In this document: one piece after another, positions 34,709 through 44,929 of the stretch
Layout of the letters: the number at the start of each line of letters is the position of its first letter
How positions within the stretch are numbered: the first letter of the stretch is position 1
NCBI GenBank assembly: GCA_020809705.1
Contig: CP085829.1
Coordinates: forward strand, 5,146,001-5,210,000
Reading direction: 5' to 3'
DNA: 64,000 nucleotides
Origin: Calonectria ilicicola
Lineage: Eukaryota > Ascomycota > Sordariomycetes > Hypocreales > Nectriaceae
Notes under the pieces: model-generated
What the model saw: the letters and a program-made list of their open reading frames with translations, nothing else
Told to the model about the DNA's origin: nothing
Database searches by the model: none
Translations under genes and position numbers: made by a program

Positions 34709-36085
34709 ATGTCTGCCGTCTTCGACATCAAAGAGCACATCATTGATGCTGCACACATACGCGAATTCCGCCGCGCAACCGCACACTCACAAGATGAAAC
34801 CCTAAAGCTACACGTTAAAGAGTACATTCCCAAGGATAACCTCAACCCTCAAAAAGGAGACATCACAGTCATTGGTGGCCACGCCAACGGCTTCCCCAAG
34901 GTAAGGAACAAGTCTCTTTTTGCGCCATCTCACCCAAGTCTCCTCAACTAATTGCGTCTGCTCTCAGGAATTGTATGAACCTTTGTGGGAGGAGCTTTAC
35001 CATGAGGCCAAGGCCCGAAACATCCGTATTCGCAGCATATTCATCGCCGATGCCGCATGGCAAGGCCAGAGTGGCATCCTAAACAAAGATTCCCTCGGAA
35101 ATGATCGTAGGAAGCCTTCTTTCCCACTTGCAAACTATTTCCCGCTAATATAATTCTCATAGCCGGTTGGTTGGATAATGCCCGAGACAACCTCCACTTG
35201 GTCAACACTTTCCGCCCGCCAACGCCCATCTTTGGCATTGGCCACTCCTTTGGAGCCAACACCCTCACAAACGTCTCGTTGATGCACCCAAGGCTATTTA
35301 CTTCCTTAATTCTGCTTGACCCCGTAATGTCCCATTATGCCTCTAGCCCGGACAACAAGATCGCCGGCCCTGCCGCCGCCAGCCTTGTCCGCCGCGAGTT
35401 TTGGCCCTCCCGTAAAGAAGCCGAGGCCGCCTTCAAGCGCAGCCGCTTTTACCAGTCCTGGGACCCACGCGTCCTCGACCGCTGGGTCAAGTTTGGCGTC
35501 ACCAATGTGCCGGGTGAGGAGACTGTTACCCTTACTACCAGTAAGCACCAGGAGCTCTTTACTTTCCTGCGACCAAGCTGGGATGCCTACGCTGCCGACG
35601 GGAAGACGCTCGAGCGCCCAGATCTGGTTCCGGACCTGGACCCAAGCCTCAACGAGAAGTGGCCCACCTACCCGCTCTATCGCGCCGAAGGATCCAGCAC
35701 TCTCGTCCGCCTGCCTAACGTGAGGCCTGGCGTTCTCTATGTTTTTGGCGGGCAAAGCGATATTTCCCCTATCCATCTCCAGGACGAGAAGATGGAGTTG
35801 ACTGGTTCCGGTGTGGGCGGTAGCGGTGGTGCCAAGGCTGGCCGCGTGGAAAAGGTCGTCGGCGAGAAGTATGGCCACCTCATTCCCATGGAGAACCCCA
35901 AGTACTGTGCAGAGGCGGCCGCGAAATGGATCCAGACCGAGTTAGAAAAGTGGTGGGTGGCTGAGCGCGAGTACGAGGAGTGGACAAAGAAGCCCGCTGC
36001 CGAGAAGACTACCGTAACCGATGATTGGTACAAATACTTGGGCAAGTCAAAGAACGGAAATGGAAAAGCCAAAGCAAAGATTTAA
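34709..36085 (+). CDS. Alpha/beta hydrolase, LPX1/AKT2-like, possibly peroxisomal
   Basis: Three exons (34709-34900, 34968-35106, 35163-36085) encode about 417 residues. Core features are VIGGHANGFPKELYEPLWEE across intron 1, the nucleophile elbow GIGHSFG with Ser139, and a late His in KYGHLIPMENP. This layout fits the peroxisomal lipase LPX1 and the fungal AKT2-like 'toxin biosynthesis' hydrolases. The protein ends in KAKAKI; the last three residues AKI resemble a weak type-1 peroxisomal signal, in keeping with that family. No toxin cluster is nearby, so the toxin label of database relatives should not be carried over. The start was set at the first in-frame ATG. Confidence 0.82.
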
Positions 36086-36425
36086 TACTAGACGCAAATC
36101 ATGTACATGGATCACAAGTCCATAGAAGCAGTCAAAACAGAATTAGCTATCAACCGAGGCCAATGCTCTCGGTCATCTGTTATTAACTAACTCGGTTCTG
36201 AGTATACTACTTTTCCTAGCTGTATGACCCTTTTTGTGACCAAGTGTTGTTTTGTTCCTCGATTTCATAATCATCAATTCCTTGATCCCTCCAATGGAAT
36301 CCTGGCATTCATATCGTGTAGTGTCGTTTCCCTAAATCGCCGCAAAACAGTGCTGTATTTTCCATAATACCCTCTCTGGTCGAGGCTAAAAATCTCTCTT
36401 CAAAATAGTGCGATGACAACCCAAC
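36086..36425. other. Convergent 3' flanks, no gene seen
   Basis: This 340-base spacer lies between the LPX1-like hydrolase (+) and the Argonaute gene (-). Nothing recognisable is present. Confidence 0.5.
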
Positions 36426-39400
36426 TTAAATATAGTACATGGTGTCGCGCAGGTTTTCGTGAACCTGATACTTGCTTCCCCCGGCGCTGGAGCCAGGTCC
36501 GGCAGTTATGACACTCTCGGTGTCGCTGATGTCTGCATACTCAGGGCGATGCGTGCGAGCCCGGGTACAGACAATGTCGGCATAGTACGCGGGCGGGCAG
36601 ATGCTGACGGCTTTGGTGGCACGTCCATAGAGATAGCAAAGCTCGTGCGTAAACTTTTCCAACTCGTTGGCGGCGTTTTCCTGATACTTGGGTCGGAAAA
36701 TCTCATCGAGCAGCACTGTGTAGTGCGCAGGACGCGCGGTGCCCTTGATGGCAGAGTGTGCCGTCAAGAAGAAATCCCAGACGCGAGCCTGGGTAACGCC
36801 GCGGTCGACAACGGTACCATTTTGAATGTTCTTGTGCGCCGGGAGGTTCACGCTGTCGGTTGGATAAAATCGAGTTTGGTGGCGCTTTACAGAGACAACG
36901 ATTGTGAATCTGGGCATGATCTTGGTGGATGTCGCAGTGCAAGCAGCACGGATAAGGGGCAGCTCCTTCTCGAGAACTTGGAAAAACTGACCCTCGGAGA
37001 CGCCGTCGCGGAAGATGACAATGTTCTCAGGGAGGAAACCTTTGTTGTGCTTTTGCCAAAGCTGCAGGCGGGACTTGAAGGCCTCGACGAGTTGGTCACT
37101 CAGCATTTCCTGTTTGGAACTTTGCTCCCACGAGATGGAAGGCCACTGTCCCATATCACGGTCGATGCTAGAAACCAGGCCAACCAGACTGGGGATCTCA
37201 TCACTCTTGCCGGTTGGCATGTTGGTCGGGTGTGTCACGTCGTAGCCAACAACCATTGTCCTTCCAGTCTTAGTGAGGTCAAGCTCTTGGCTCAGCTTGT
37301 GGTTGACACCGCCGGCCTTGAGGTTCCACTTGAGAGCAACATTGGCAAAGTAGCCAGGGCTACCTCCTCCAAACAATTTGTGAGAACCTTGGACGCAGCT
37401 GGTGTGGATGCCATATACACAATCTCCCAAAAGTTTGATTCTGTTGTAGACATCCGCTTCTTTGCTTCCAAGAATAAAGAGAATGAACTCGATCTTGTTT
37501 TTCTTTGCCCACTGAAAGTATTCATCGAGTACGTTCTTAGTCGTGACATCGGTATCAGTAATCTCCGTGGTGGGAGGGGTCTGCGGAGTGGTGTTGATAT
37601 TGATTCCCATGTTGCTCATGAACCTGGCAAAATCCTCAACTGTCTTACGATCGACCGGTGCGGATCTGTAAGCAAGCACATTGACAAAGGTCCAGCGGTT
37701 GATCTTATTTCCGGGTTTAAAGACTTTAACATCCCTGAGATTCCATGAAGCACCCTCAGGCTTCATGTGGAACGGCTCAGCAATCTTCTTCTGCATGTAC
37801 GTGACGCCGGGGCTGGAGAGAACGCGACCATCGACAACCAACAGACGCTTATCGACGGAGATGCCAAAGCGATCAAGAGAACCATCATCAAGACCCAACG
37901 TGTCGCGGCCTTCATTTGTGATAGAGAAGGCATTGGCATAAGGTGAGCGGCAAGCAAAGTTGAGCATGGAGACCGTCTCTTCGGAAAGCAACTTTGCCTT
38001 GACTGACTGGCCCGGCTGGATTTCGACAAACTCCGCGGGAAAGAATGTTGGTCTATCAGCGGTGCCTAGGTTCAGGAGTGGATAATCGCCCAGTGACAAG
38101 CCGTATTCTAAAGAATTATTAGTTAAAGTCAAGTGAATTTTCCTGTACAAAATGAACTGGCTTACTCTGTTTGTAATAATCAAAAACGGTGATGTAATGG
38201 CTCTCAGCTCCATTCATCTCCAACCAAAACTGAACATGTTTAGGTCCAGGGTATTCCCAATTGGGGTCAAAACGAGGCATGTTCGCGCCAGTCCTAGATC
38301 GGCGAACATCCAGAGATGAGGCAAGACTGTGAATAGCCTTTGGCCTGCGAATCTTTTTACCGTCAGAAAGCATCATTTCGACCCAGACACGAGTCTTGGG
38401 TAAGAACTTGGAGAAAGTGCGCAGCTGCTTCTTGCCACGATAGTCAGTTTTCTGGACGGGATAGATGTTGAGACCATCAAAGATATCTTTGACTTTTCCG
38501 GAAAGCTTGAATACTCCGTGGGTGACATTGGTGTTGAGGAGGAGACGGCCAGTACCGAGCCGAACAGACTGGAAAAACCCCCGTGCGGCGAGAAGAGGCC
38601 GACCTTTGGACGTGAGATCAGCGGCGATGCCGCCGTCCTTGAATAGAAAGAAGCGCGAGCTTCCGACAGCACTGATATCATCCCTGGACCTAGGCCCAAA
38701 CCCAAAAATGACGTTCAGAGCATCCACGGCTGATTGAAATATGGGGAAGCCTTGTGTTTCCGGACTTGGCTTTGGCGTGCCTGATGAAGTGAGGTATTTC
38801 ATCATGTTCTCCACGCTGGCCTCGATTGGGCCGTGAAAGGTAACCTCAAATGTCTCCAGTTTCTCGGGGTTGTTTGGGGAAGGCATGGACAGTTTCATAG
38901 GATTATCCTGGAACTGGATAGCACTGAGTGAAACAAGCTGTGACTTGAATTCGGTAGCCAGAACCAAAGAAGGGTCGGCTTTAGTTAGTTCCCCAAGGAT
39001 CTCGCGAATCACGAAGTAGAGTTTGCGGCCCTTGACTTCCTTGGACTGAGGGCCCGCAGCTCCCTTAGGCTTGCCTTTCCCTTTGTCCTTGGGTTGCTGC
39101 TCACCAACAACCTGGTTGACGCTGATGGTGTACTTGTAGAGGGTGCCAAGCTTCACAGCGACTCGGTAGTAATTAGCCCAAAGCACCACGGGAACACCGT
39201 TTGTGCCATAAGCAGGACGGACGGGAAACTGATCTTGAGCTAGAGCAGAGGGCTTCGCCTTGGCACTCATCTTAAGTTTGCCCATTGAGGCGACGAGCTC
39301 CTGCATCGACGATGTCTGCTCGTCGACGATCTGTTGTTCCAGCGCCGCGACATCTTGATCAGCCTCAGGCTTAACGCCATCGTAGCTGCAATAGTTAGTG

Positions 39401-39796
39401 ATGAAGTTGAGTAGAAGACGATGCCTGCAAGACGTACCTGAAGAAAGCCGGATCTCTGCTGCCGCTTGGTTGGAATCCACCCCGACCACGGCCACGACCA
39501 CGGCCGCCGCGGAAGTCTCCACGTCCACGGTCAGGACCGCTGCCACGTCCGGGACCACCAAAACCTCCTTGAAAGCCCCGAGCCCAGCCGCCATCTCCAC
39601 GACCGCGACCTCTGGGCTCGTATGACCCGCCTCTACCGGCATCGCTCTGAGGATCGCTACCCCGCCCAGCCGAGTAACCACCACGGCCGCCACCTCTGTC
39701 ACCTCTGTCACCACGAGAACCACCTCGACCTCCACGTCCACGGCCTCCACGAGGACCTCCACGAGAGCCGCCTCGACGGTCGTCCTTATCGGCCAT
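36426..39796 (-). CDS. AGO: Argonaute protein of the RNA-silencing pathway (QDE-2/SMS-2 type)
   Basis: Three exons (39796-39438, 39385-38166, 38107-36426) encode about 1086 residues. The first 120 residues are an RGG/GRG-rich arm. Next come the N, linker and PAZ regions (FPVRPAYGTNGVPVVLWANY marks the N-domain start), then MID and PIWI. The PIWI domain shows VVGYDVTHPT (about residue 816), a Glu in SSKQEML, Asp in VIFRDGVSEGQF (about 892) and Asp in CPPAYYADIVC (about 1039), giving a DEDD set that is known in slicing Argonautes. It should bind small RNAs and cut matching transcripts in quelling or meiotic silencing. Which paralogue it is cannot be decided here. A 429-residue antisense frame at 36459-37748 is a shadow. 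Confidence 0.95.
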
Positions 39797-41551
39797 GGCG
39801 CAAACGGAGAGAGGTGGGGCCAGAAACTGCGGGGTGGGGGAGGTTGTGACAAAGGAAGGGTTATGAGCTGTAAATAAGAATGTGTGTGAAGAGGAGAAGG
39901 GAGAACTGTGCAAAAGGGCTGGTAAAGGGATAAATGGGGTGGAGGTGAAGGATAACAGAAAAAGGTATTGGGCGCAGTGATTCACCCAAGTACCAGGTGT
40001 CGAGCTGAACTAGAGCTTTGAGCGGCTGGCGAGCATAAGTGATGTCGGCTGAGAGGCAGACGAGGCCCGGGGGCAGTTGGTGACCAGCGACTGTCCCCAG
40101 AGCGAATTAATCAGGCTGCGGAGATCTTGAAGAGTGAATGAGGTCTGGGGAGCTGAATTTGGGCACTGAGTTGGATAATGGCCCGCATTAAATGTGGAGG
40201 TGGAGGTGGCAGCGCCAAGGCGCAAATGTGTGTGAATGAAGCGGGAGGAATGAGTGTTTGCTTGCGCGGCCGCCCTTGGAGTGAGAGAAAGAAAGCAGAT
40301 TTGGGGGCGTCGGGCTTGTCGCTAGTGCGATCTTTTATGTATTTGTTTGTTTGTTGCTGCTCAATATGCATGCCCAACGCGCACATTGCGTGGTAGGCCT
40401 CTCAGACTGACTGACCTTTTCCTTGGGGTCGCAGATATGGTCCGGCGTCGGGCCGTATCTGTGGCCAGCTTCTTCTCACAAAAGTGGATGGATGTGTATG
40501 TTGGCCCTATGCAGAGCCCCGATTGTAACCTGCACCAGCGCTTCGATTACGGCTTCCGATTCATTTCCTTGGGAGCGTTTGGATTCGTGACACTGCTTTT
40601 GTGCACTGCACGCAGCTCCCACGTATGACGGGAAATGACCTTCACCGGCATCGTTTATTAGTCGTTGCCACATTATTTGCTTTTCCCACTCGATGAGCAG
40701 AGACTGGCTGCAACCCCCGCCCCGTGAATACGACCTGTAAATGTCACGCTAGACCGAATCATATGATTGGCAGAGCTCCAAATCTGCCTGCGAAATCGCC
40801 TCGGTGACCGGCCCGCCTGCCGTGTCATGGATTCATCAGCCTCCCGGTTACTCCAAGTCGGGTAATTTGTGAATAGGAAATTATCGTCACACCACGAAAG
40901 GGGCTTTAGGGTAACATTGTGTGGTAAGTCGACCCAAGAGCCTCAATTCAGGCACTGCTTGGTATTTTGCCATTGCCCAAGACAGCATGTAGAGGAGGCG
41001 GGTGAATACGGATTACTTGATATGAAACGTGGTTCAATGTAGTTAAACTAGACGTGCTGTCATGGCCTATTTTATTTCTTAGAGATATCATGGAGCTCTT
41101 ACGCTTAATAATTGCCTACATGCACCACTTGCAAACGAGCATGTCGAATTTTCATCTAAAATTTTCATCTCTTGCAAAACCTAGTCATGCGCCGAGGTGC
41201 ATCACCCCATAAGAGTTTGTGTGACCTTTGCTTTCGCCACGCGCTTGGGACATGCTTATTAAAAAGTCAATCAGAGACGTAAAATACGGCAAAGACGAAC
41301 TAAAAGATGCTGAATAAATGCAGCCACTATGCTCGAGTGGTTATTTGACACGGATGACCCGCTGTGGTCTTGGTTGAATCAAACCATGGTTCTCAAATTC
41401 TATATAACCAGTACATCCCATTGAGGCTGTCTAAAAGTAGTGTTGGATTTCTTGTATCTGCCTTAGCCATCCTTCTTCGCTAGCTCCAGGCTCTTTGTCA
41501 ATTTACAAAGTCGACCATAATCAACTTCTAACCTGCCAAGACGCCACAACC
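39797..41551. other. Divergent region between Argonaute (-) and the first MC gene (+)
   Basis: This 1.75 kb stretch holds the Argonaute promoter and leader (G/A-rich on the + strand to about 40000) and, at its right end, a TATA box and leader for the small cysteine-rich gene. From about 40850 it is more AT-rich. No convincing gene is seen; short frames such as 40347-40628 have no family. Confidence 0.5.
41401..41407 (+). promoter_or_regulatory. TATA box of the first MC gene
   Basis: TATATAA lies 151 bases before the start codon at 41552. It supports this small frame as a real transcribed gene. Confidence 0.5.
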
Positions 41552-41845
41552 ATGTGCCAAGGCGAGTTGGAATATTTAATATGCCCCTGCCAGAACCCAT
41601 ACTGCCCAAGGCAAAATGAGATCCCCCCTCCCATTTTGGGGCCTTGCCAAGGCCATGTGGCAGCCTCCAGAATAGGAACTAACTGGGAATGGTGCGACTG
41701 GTGGAAGGAAAACAAGCCGGGCGAATATCGAAACCGAAATCCGTTCTTGGCTCCCTCTTGTCCTAATGTTACGTACCGATGCTACTACCGCACCATGGGG
41801 GATGTATGCCACCGGTGTTGGACCCATTGCCGGCAGCTGATGTGA
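41552..41845 (+). CDS. Small cysteine-rich protein, tandem family member 1
   Basis: The open frame encodes 97 residues starting MCQGELEYLICPC. Ten cysteines stand at 2, 11, 13, 18, 32, 48, 70, 77, 86, 89 and 93 (eleven including Cys2), with aromatic clusters such as WEWCDWW. The spacing C2-x8-C11-x-C13-x4-C18 is identical in the two following genes, and the end CHRCWTHC matches CWECKGTC of member 2. There is no signal peptide, so secretion by the classical route is not expected; zinc binding by Cys pairs is plausible. The last codons contain GTGAGT; splicing to an AG at 41890 would replace the last residue with VNIPNDQSQNDDRDG (stop at 41939). I do not recognise the family. Confidence 0.65.
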   Translation: MCQGELEYLICPCQNPYCPRQNEIPPPILGPCQGHVAASRIGTNWEWCDWWKENKPGEYRNRNPFLAPSCPNVTYRCYYRTMGDVCHRCWTHCRQLM

Positions 41846-42004
41846 GTGACTAAATCATGGATCAATTTCTCAATGGCTGACAACACGTAGCGTTAATATT
41901 CCGAATGATCAATCCCAGAATGATGATCGCGATGGCTGACTGTAAAGTAGAGAGAACTGAGATGGACTGGTGGCAGGCTCCTGTGATGTGGTTTATTTTT
42001 CGAG

Positions 42005-42010
42005 TATAAA
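42005..42010 (+). promoter_or_regulatory. TATA box of the second MC gene
   Basis: TATAAA lies 131 bases before the start codon at 42136, followed by a CT-rich then A-rich leader. The equal layout in genes 1 and 2 suggests separate promoters rather than read-through. Confidence 0.5.
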
Positions 42011-42135
42011 TTGACCATGCATTTCGGGCACCACACTCTCTCTTGTATTCAAACTTTTTACCTACTCAAATACAAAAAGAATCATCGAAACGCCTCAAAA
42101 TCTAGCGCTTAGATCTCCCTCAACTGAAATCGAAC

Positions 42136-42426
42136 ATGTGCAGTGGAAATATTAGCCGTTGGGATTGTATTTGCCAAAACCCTACTTGCCCGACACCCCA
42201 AGACTGGCCGGGAGGCCACGGGATCGAAGCGGTGAGTCCAATCGACTATTGCGAAAAATGGCTCAAATCGAAGCTATATAGGCGAGTAGGGAATACAATC
42301 ACCCCGCCTTGCACAAAATGGAATCCGAATTTGAGCATCATGAGCGAGCTCTGCTGGGAATGCAAGGGAACTTGCAAGGACAAGCAACCAAAGAGCTATG
42401 GCAAGCGTAAAAAAGGAAGGGGCTAG
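42136..42426 (+). CDS. Small cysteine-rich protein, tandem family member 2
   Basis: The frame encodes 96 residues starting MCSGNISRWDCICQNPTCP. Cysteines are at 2, 11, 13, 18, 39, 59, 73, 76 and 80. The segment CQNPxCP is shared with member 1, as are a Cys next to a Trp/Lys-rich stretch in the middle and the end pattern CxxCxxxC. The tail KSYGKRKKGRG is strongly basic and could be a nuclear signal or bind nucleic acid. No signal peptide or membrane segment is seen. It lies 290 bases after member 1 in the same orientation. The function is unknown. Confidence 0.68.
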   Translation: MCSGNISRWDCICQNPTCPTPQDWPGGHGIEAVSPIDYCEKWLKSKLYRRVGNTITPPCTKWNPNLSIMSELCWECKGTCKDKQPKSYGKRKKGRG

Positions 42427-43020
42427 CGGCAGAAAAATAAGGGCCGAATGGGATAGTTGAGCACCCGGGGGAAAATCGACCGACCGCCCCATGGCAAGGG
42501 TAAAATTAAAAGGTGAGATGGATGGGCGGTATGGTAGCCATGGCGTCACTGCATATCTTAGGTCACTGCAATGTTCCCAACTTCTGTAGGTGTTGCGGAG
42601 ATGGAGGTCTAGCTCCGAGCAGCCTAGTTCGCTTAATTCAAACTGTGCAACCTGACTGCATGTACCCATTCACTGGTGATACAAGAACAGTTCATGACAA
42701 ATCGGTTTTTTCATGGGAAGTGGGATGGTGATTCTGTATTGCACTCACTGGCATCAACGCGGCGAGGCGATAATGGCATTAGTTGACCGACTCGTCCAGT
42801 GAGTTGGTCATTCAAGGCGAAACCAAGACGAGCCTCGAGTCAGAGTTACGCTCCTATCACAATCAATAGGAAATCAGAATCGCCACCCAATACAGCTGAT
42901 CATGGGAATCTGAAACTGGGGTCCTCAATCAGTATCCGCCACCCTAGAGGAGCCTCTTTCTGAAGCCACGGACACCGGAGCTGCTATAGACCACTCATAC
43001 AAAGTTGAAAATTCGCCGCA
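42427..43020. other. Spacer between MC genes 2 and 3
   Basis: This 594-base spacer holds no convincing gene. The 72-residue frame at 42513-42731 contains a CRCCG run but lacks the family spacing. No TATA box was found near gene 3. Confidence 0.45.
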
Positions 43021-43362
43021 ATGTGCAAAATCAGAGGTGTTCGGATTGAATGTGCTTGCAAAGACAAACGGTGCCAAGATCGCCGTGATTTTATAGACTG
43101 GACCCCTGTAGATGGGGTGATCATGTCTCAACGCGGCCATGGATGGCAGCTCCTTGCCAACGAAATCGATGAGTTGTGCTTCCAGGGGAAACGACTTATT
43201 GACGCAGGCGTCATGGCCTGGGAGGACTACGGCAAGACAAAAGTGATTATGTTTGTCCCTCACCGAGGAGTTGAAGTTACTTGGGAATATCGCAAATTGA
43301 ACGATCTTGGACAAGGGGTGTTGTGCGACTATTGCAGAATACAAGAGCATATGGTGGCATAA
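43021..43362 (+). CDS. Small cysteine-rich protein, tandem family member 3
   Basis: The frame encodes 113 residues starting MCKIRGVRIECACKDKRCQD. It keeps the N-terminal spacing C2, C11, C13, C18 exactly but has diverged elsewhere, with one middle Cys (53) and a C-terminal CDYC (102, 105) in place of CxxCxxxC. It is the most divergent of the three and has fewer cysteines (seven). No signal peptide is seen. It is convergent with the deaminase gene. The shared spacing across three neighbouring frames argues strongly that all are real and arose by duplication. Confidence 0.65.
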   Translation: MCKIRGVRIECACKDKRCQDRRDFIDWTPVDGVIMSQRGHGWQLLANEIDELCFQGKRLIDAGVMAWEDYGKTKVIMFVPHRGVEVTWEYRKLNDLGQGVLCDYCRIQEHMVA

Positions 43363-43739
43363 GAATTACCACCAAAAGAAAGGTATAATATAGTGGCGAT
43401 CTAGCTTGTTTTAGGTTATCGGAATTGTTAATACCACCATGATGCTCTCTGCGATGACTCATTCGCCGGTATAGTATGCCGGTTTGATTGAGGCCATGAG
43501 ATCTTTCCCGTACGTTCGCAAGGCATGATGTACCTGGATGTATATTCCAGGCAGCATATAAATGTATCAATGGATCAGCCCTCAATTTTGGTGCGATGAT
43601 GTGAGAGGTACACGGAGGATGGTGTTCAATGAAGCCATTCTTTTTAGTGCCCGAGTGGGTTGTGCCCTGGAGTGGAAGCGTAAATCTGTATCGAATCCGA
43701 CACCGCTGATTTGAAGGATGCAATATAGAATGTAGAATT
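43363..43739. other. Convergent 3' flanks, no gene seen
   Basis: This 377-base spacer lies between MC gene 3 (+) and the deaminase (-). Nothing recognisable. Confidence 0.45.
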
Positions 43740-44243
43740 TTATGAAGTGACGTGTCCCGCCGTTGCAACCTTGAGAATCTCCTCCTCTAATCCCGTGACA
43801 TGATGTACTTCAATACCCGCATTCTTGACAGTGCCGATGCCTGTGTTTTGGCCGACGAATGTCTCCGGCTCCTGAACGCCGACGTATACAGTAGAGATCC
43901 AAGATTTTTGTCGCATAACCCTCTCTACGCAAGGTAGCTTGCCACTAAGGCGTTTGAAGCACGGCTCGACGGTTGTGTAAAGGGCATGAGGCCCCTTCAT
44001 CACATCAGCCAGGCCTTCCTCTGAGGTACCGTGTTCCTGGGCTAGCTTGAGGAGACAGCATTCCTCAGCATGTGTATTCCCAGGAAGTTCAAGGGTGTAC
44101 CCCTCTGCAATGATGGCGTTGTCGCTGAGGCGGACGATGATGGCTCCCACCCGGAAGTTGGTTGGTTTTGGAGGAGAATTGTTGGCCAACTCCAAGGCTC
44201 GTTGCATAGCGGCCTTGTGATCACCAGGAACCAGCGAAGCCAT
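43740..44243 (-). CDS. CMP/dCMP-type zinc deaminase (riboflavin-deaminase-like)
   Basis: A single exon encodes 167 residues starting MASLVPGDHKAAMQRALELA. The zinc motif is complete: His58-Ala-Glu60 in NTHAEECC and Cys95/Cys105 in TVEPCFKRLSGKLPC. The PCxxRxSGKxPC form is that of the deoxycytidylate and riboflavin-pathway (Rib2/RibD) deaminases, so it probably deaminates a pyrimidine or pyrimidine-like nucleotide; relatives are often labelled DRAP deaminase. The exact substrate cannot be set. An in-frame ATG at 44381 would add 46 residues without clear homology, so the shorter start was chosen. Confidence 0.85.
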   Translation of the reverse strand: MASLVPGDHKAAMQRALELANNSPPKPTNFRVGAIIVRLSDNAIIAEGYTLELPGNTHAEECCLLKLAQEHGTSEEGLADVMKGPHALYTTVEPCFKRLSGKLPCVERVMRQKSWISTVYVGVQEPETFVGQNTGIGTVKNAGIEVHHVTGLEEEILKVATAGHVTS

Positions 44244-44929
44244 ATTGGGAATAATATTTATACAGTCTGAAATCGCTTTGGATTGCAAATCTTGGTGTCG
44301 AACGGGTATGATTGATGAGTAAAGTTCAATAGCTTGCACTCCACTCGCTTTTTGGACCGATGCATGCGCCAATTCCCCCACTCACCCACCAAGTCGTTCT
44401 GCTGCACTCAGGTCTTTGCGCAGTCATAGTATCTTTACTTCAAACACCATCCCTTCAGTTGCGCCTGATGGGGAAAAAAGCTACTATCCTTTTAATTGTA
44501 GCCTGATCCGAAGAAAATGTAGCCAGTCGATAGGGAGACCGCCTGTATTTTAGCCGCTTAATTGCTACCAAAGCTTCAAATATTGCACTGAATTAGTCTC
44601 AACCACGCCTGTCGGTCGAACGATTCCATGTAGGAAACGGTATCTACTATATGCACCCATCCCTTAAGAATAAAAAAAAAAAAAAAACCCCCCCAGGGTA
44701 AAAATATTCCTTAAATAAAATCAGGAGAAGTGTAGGTTTGACTTTTGATGCATTTTTTGGTCTTGTCGCAGTCTCTTGGTGGCGTCTTGTTCCCCCACAG
44801 ATTCAGCTGCATGAAAGCTGATGCCCCACATTTGGCCTCAGGCGCGTTGTCGCAACGCGCTTCAACGAAGGCGGCCCTCGCAACCGTGAACATTAACAAT
44901 CTCCCCCAAACATCATCCCAACCATCATA
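44244..44929. other. Divergent region between deaminase (-) and J protein (+)
   Basis: This 686-base region contains a poly-A/poly-C tract near 44670-44700. A possible 46-residue N-terminal extension of the deaminase (to 44381) lies in it. No other gene is seen. Confidence 0.5.

Noticed and set aside
27929..36085. Secondary-metabolite cluster around the MFS exporter and the AKT2-like hydrolase
   Set aside because: No synthase, terpene cyclase, P450 or pathway regulator lies nearby; the neighbours are housekeeping genes and a repeat island.
36459..37748. 429-residue + frame
   Set aside because: It lies wholly antisense to the PIWI half of the Argonaute gene, which has unmistakable motifs; the long frame follows from codon bias of the sense strand.
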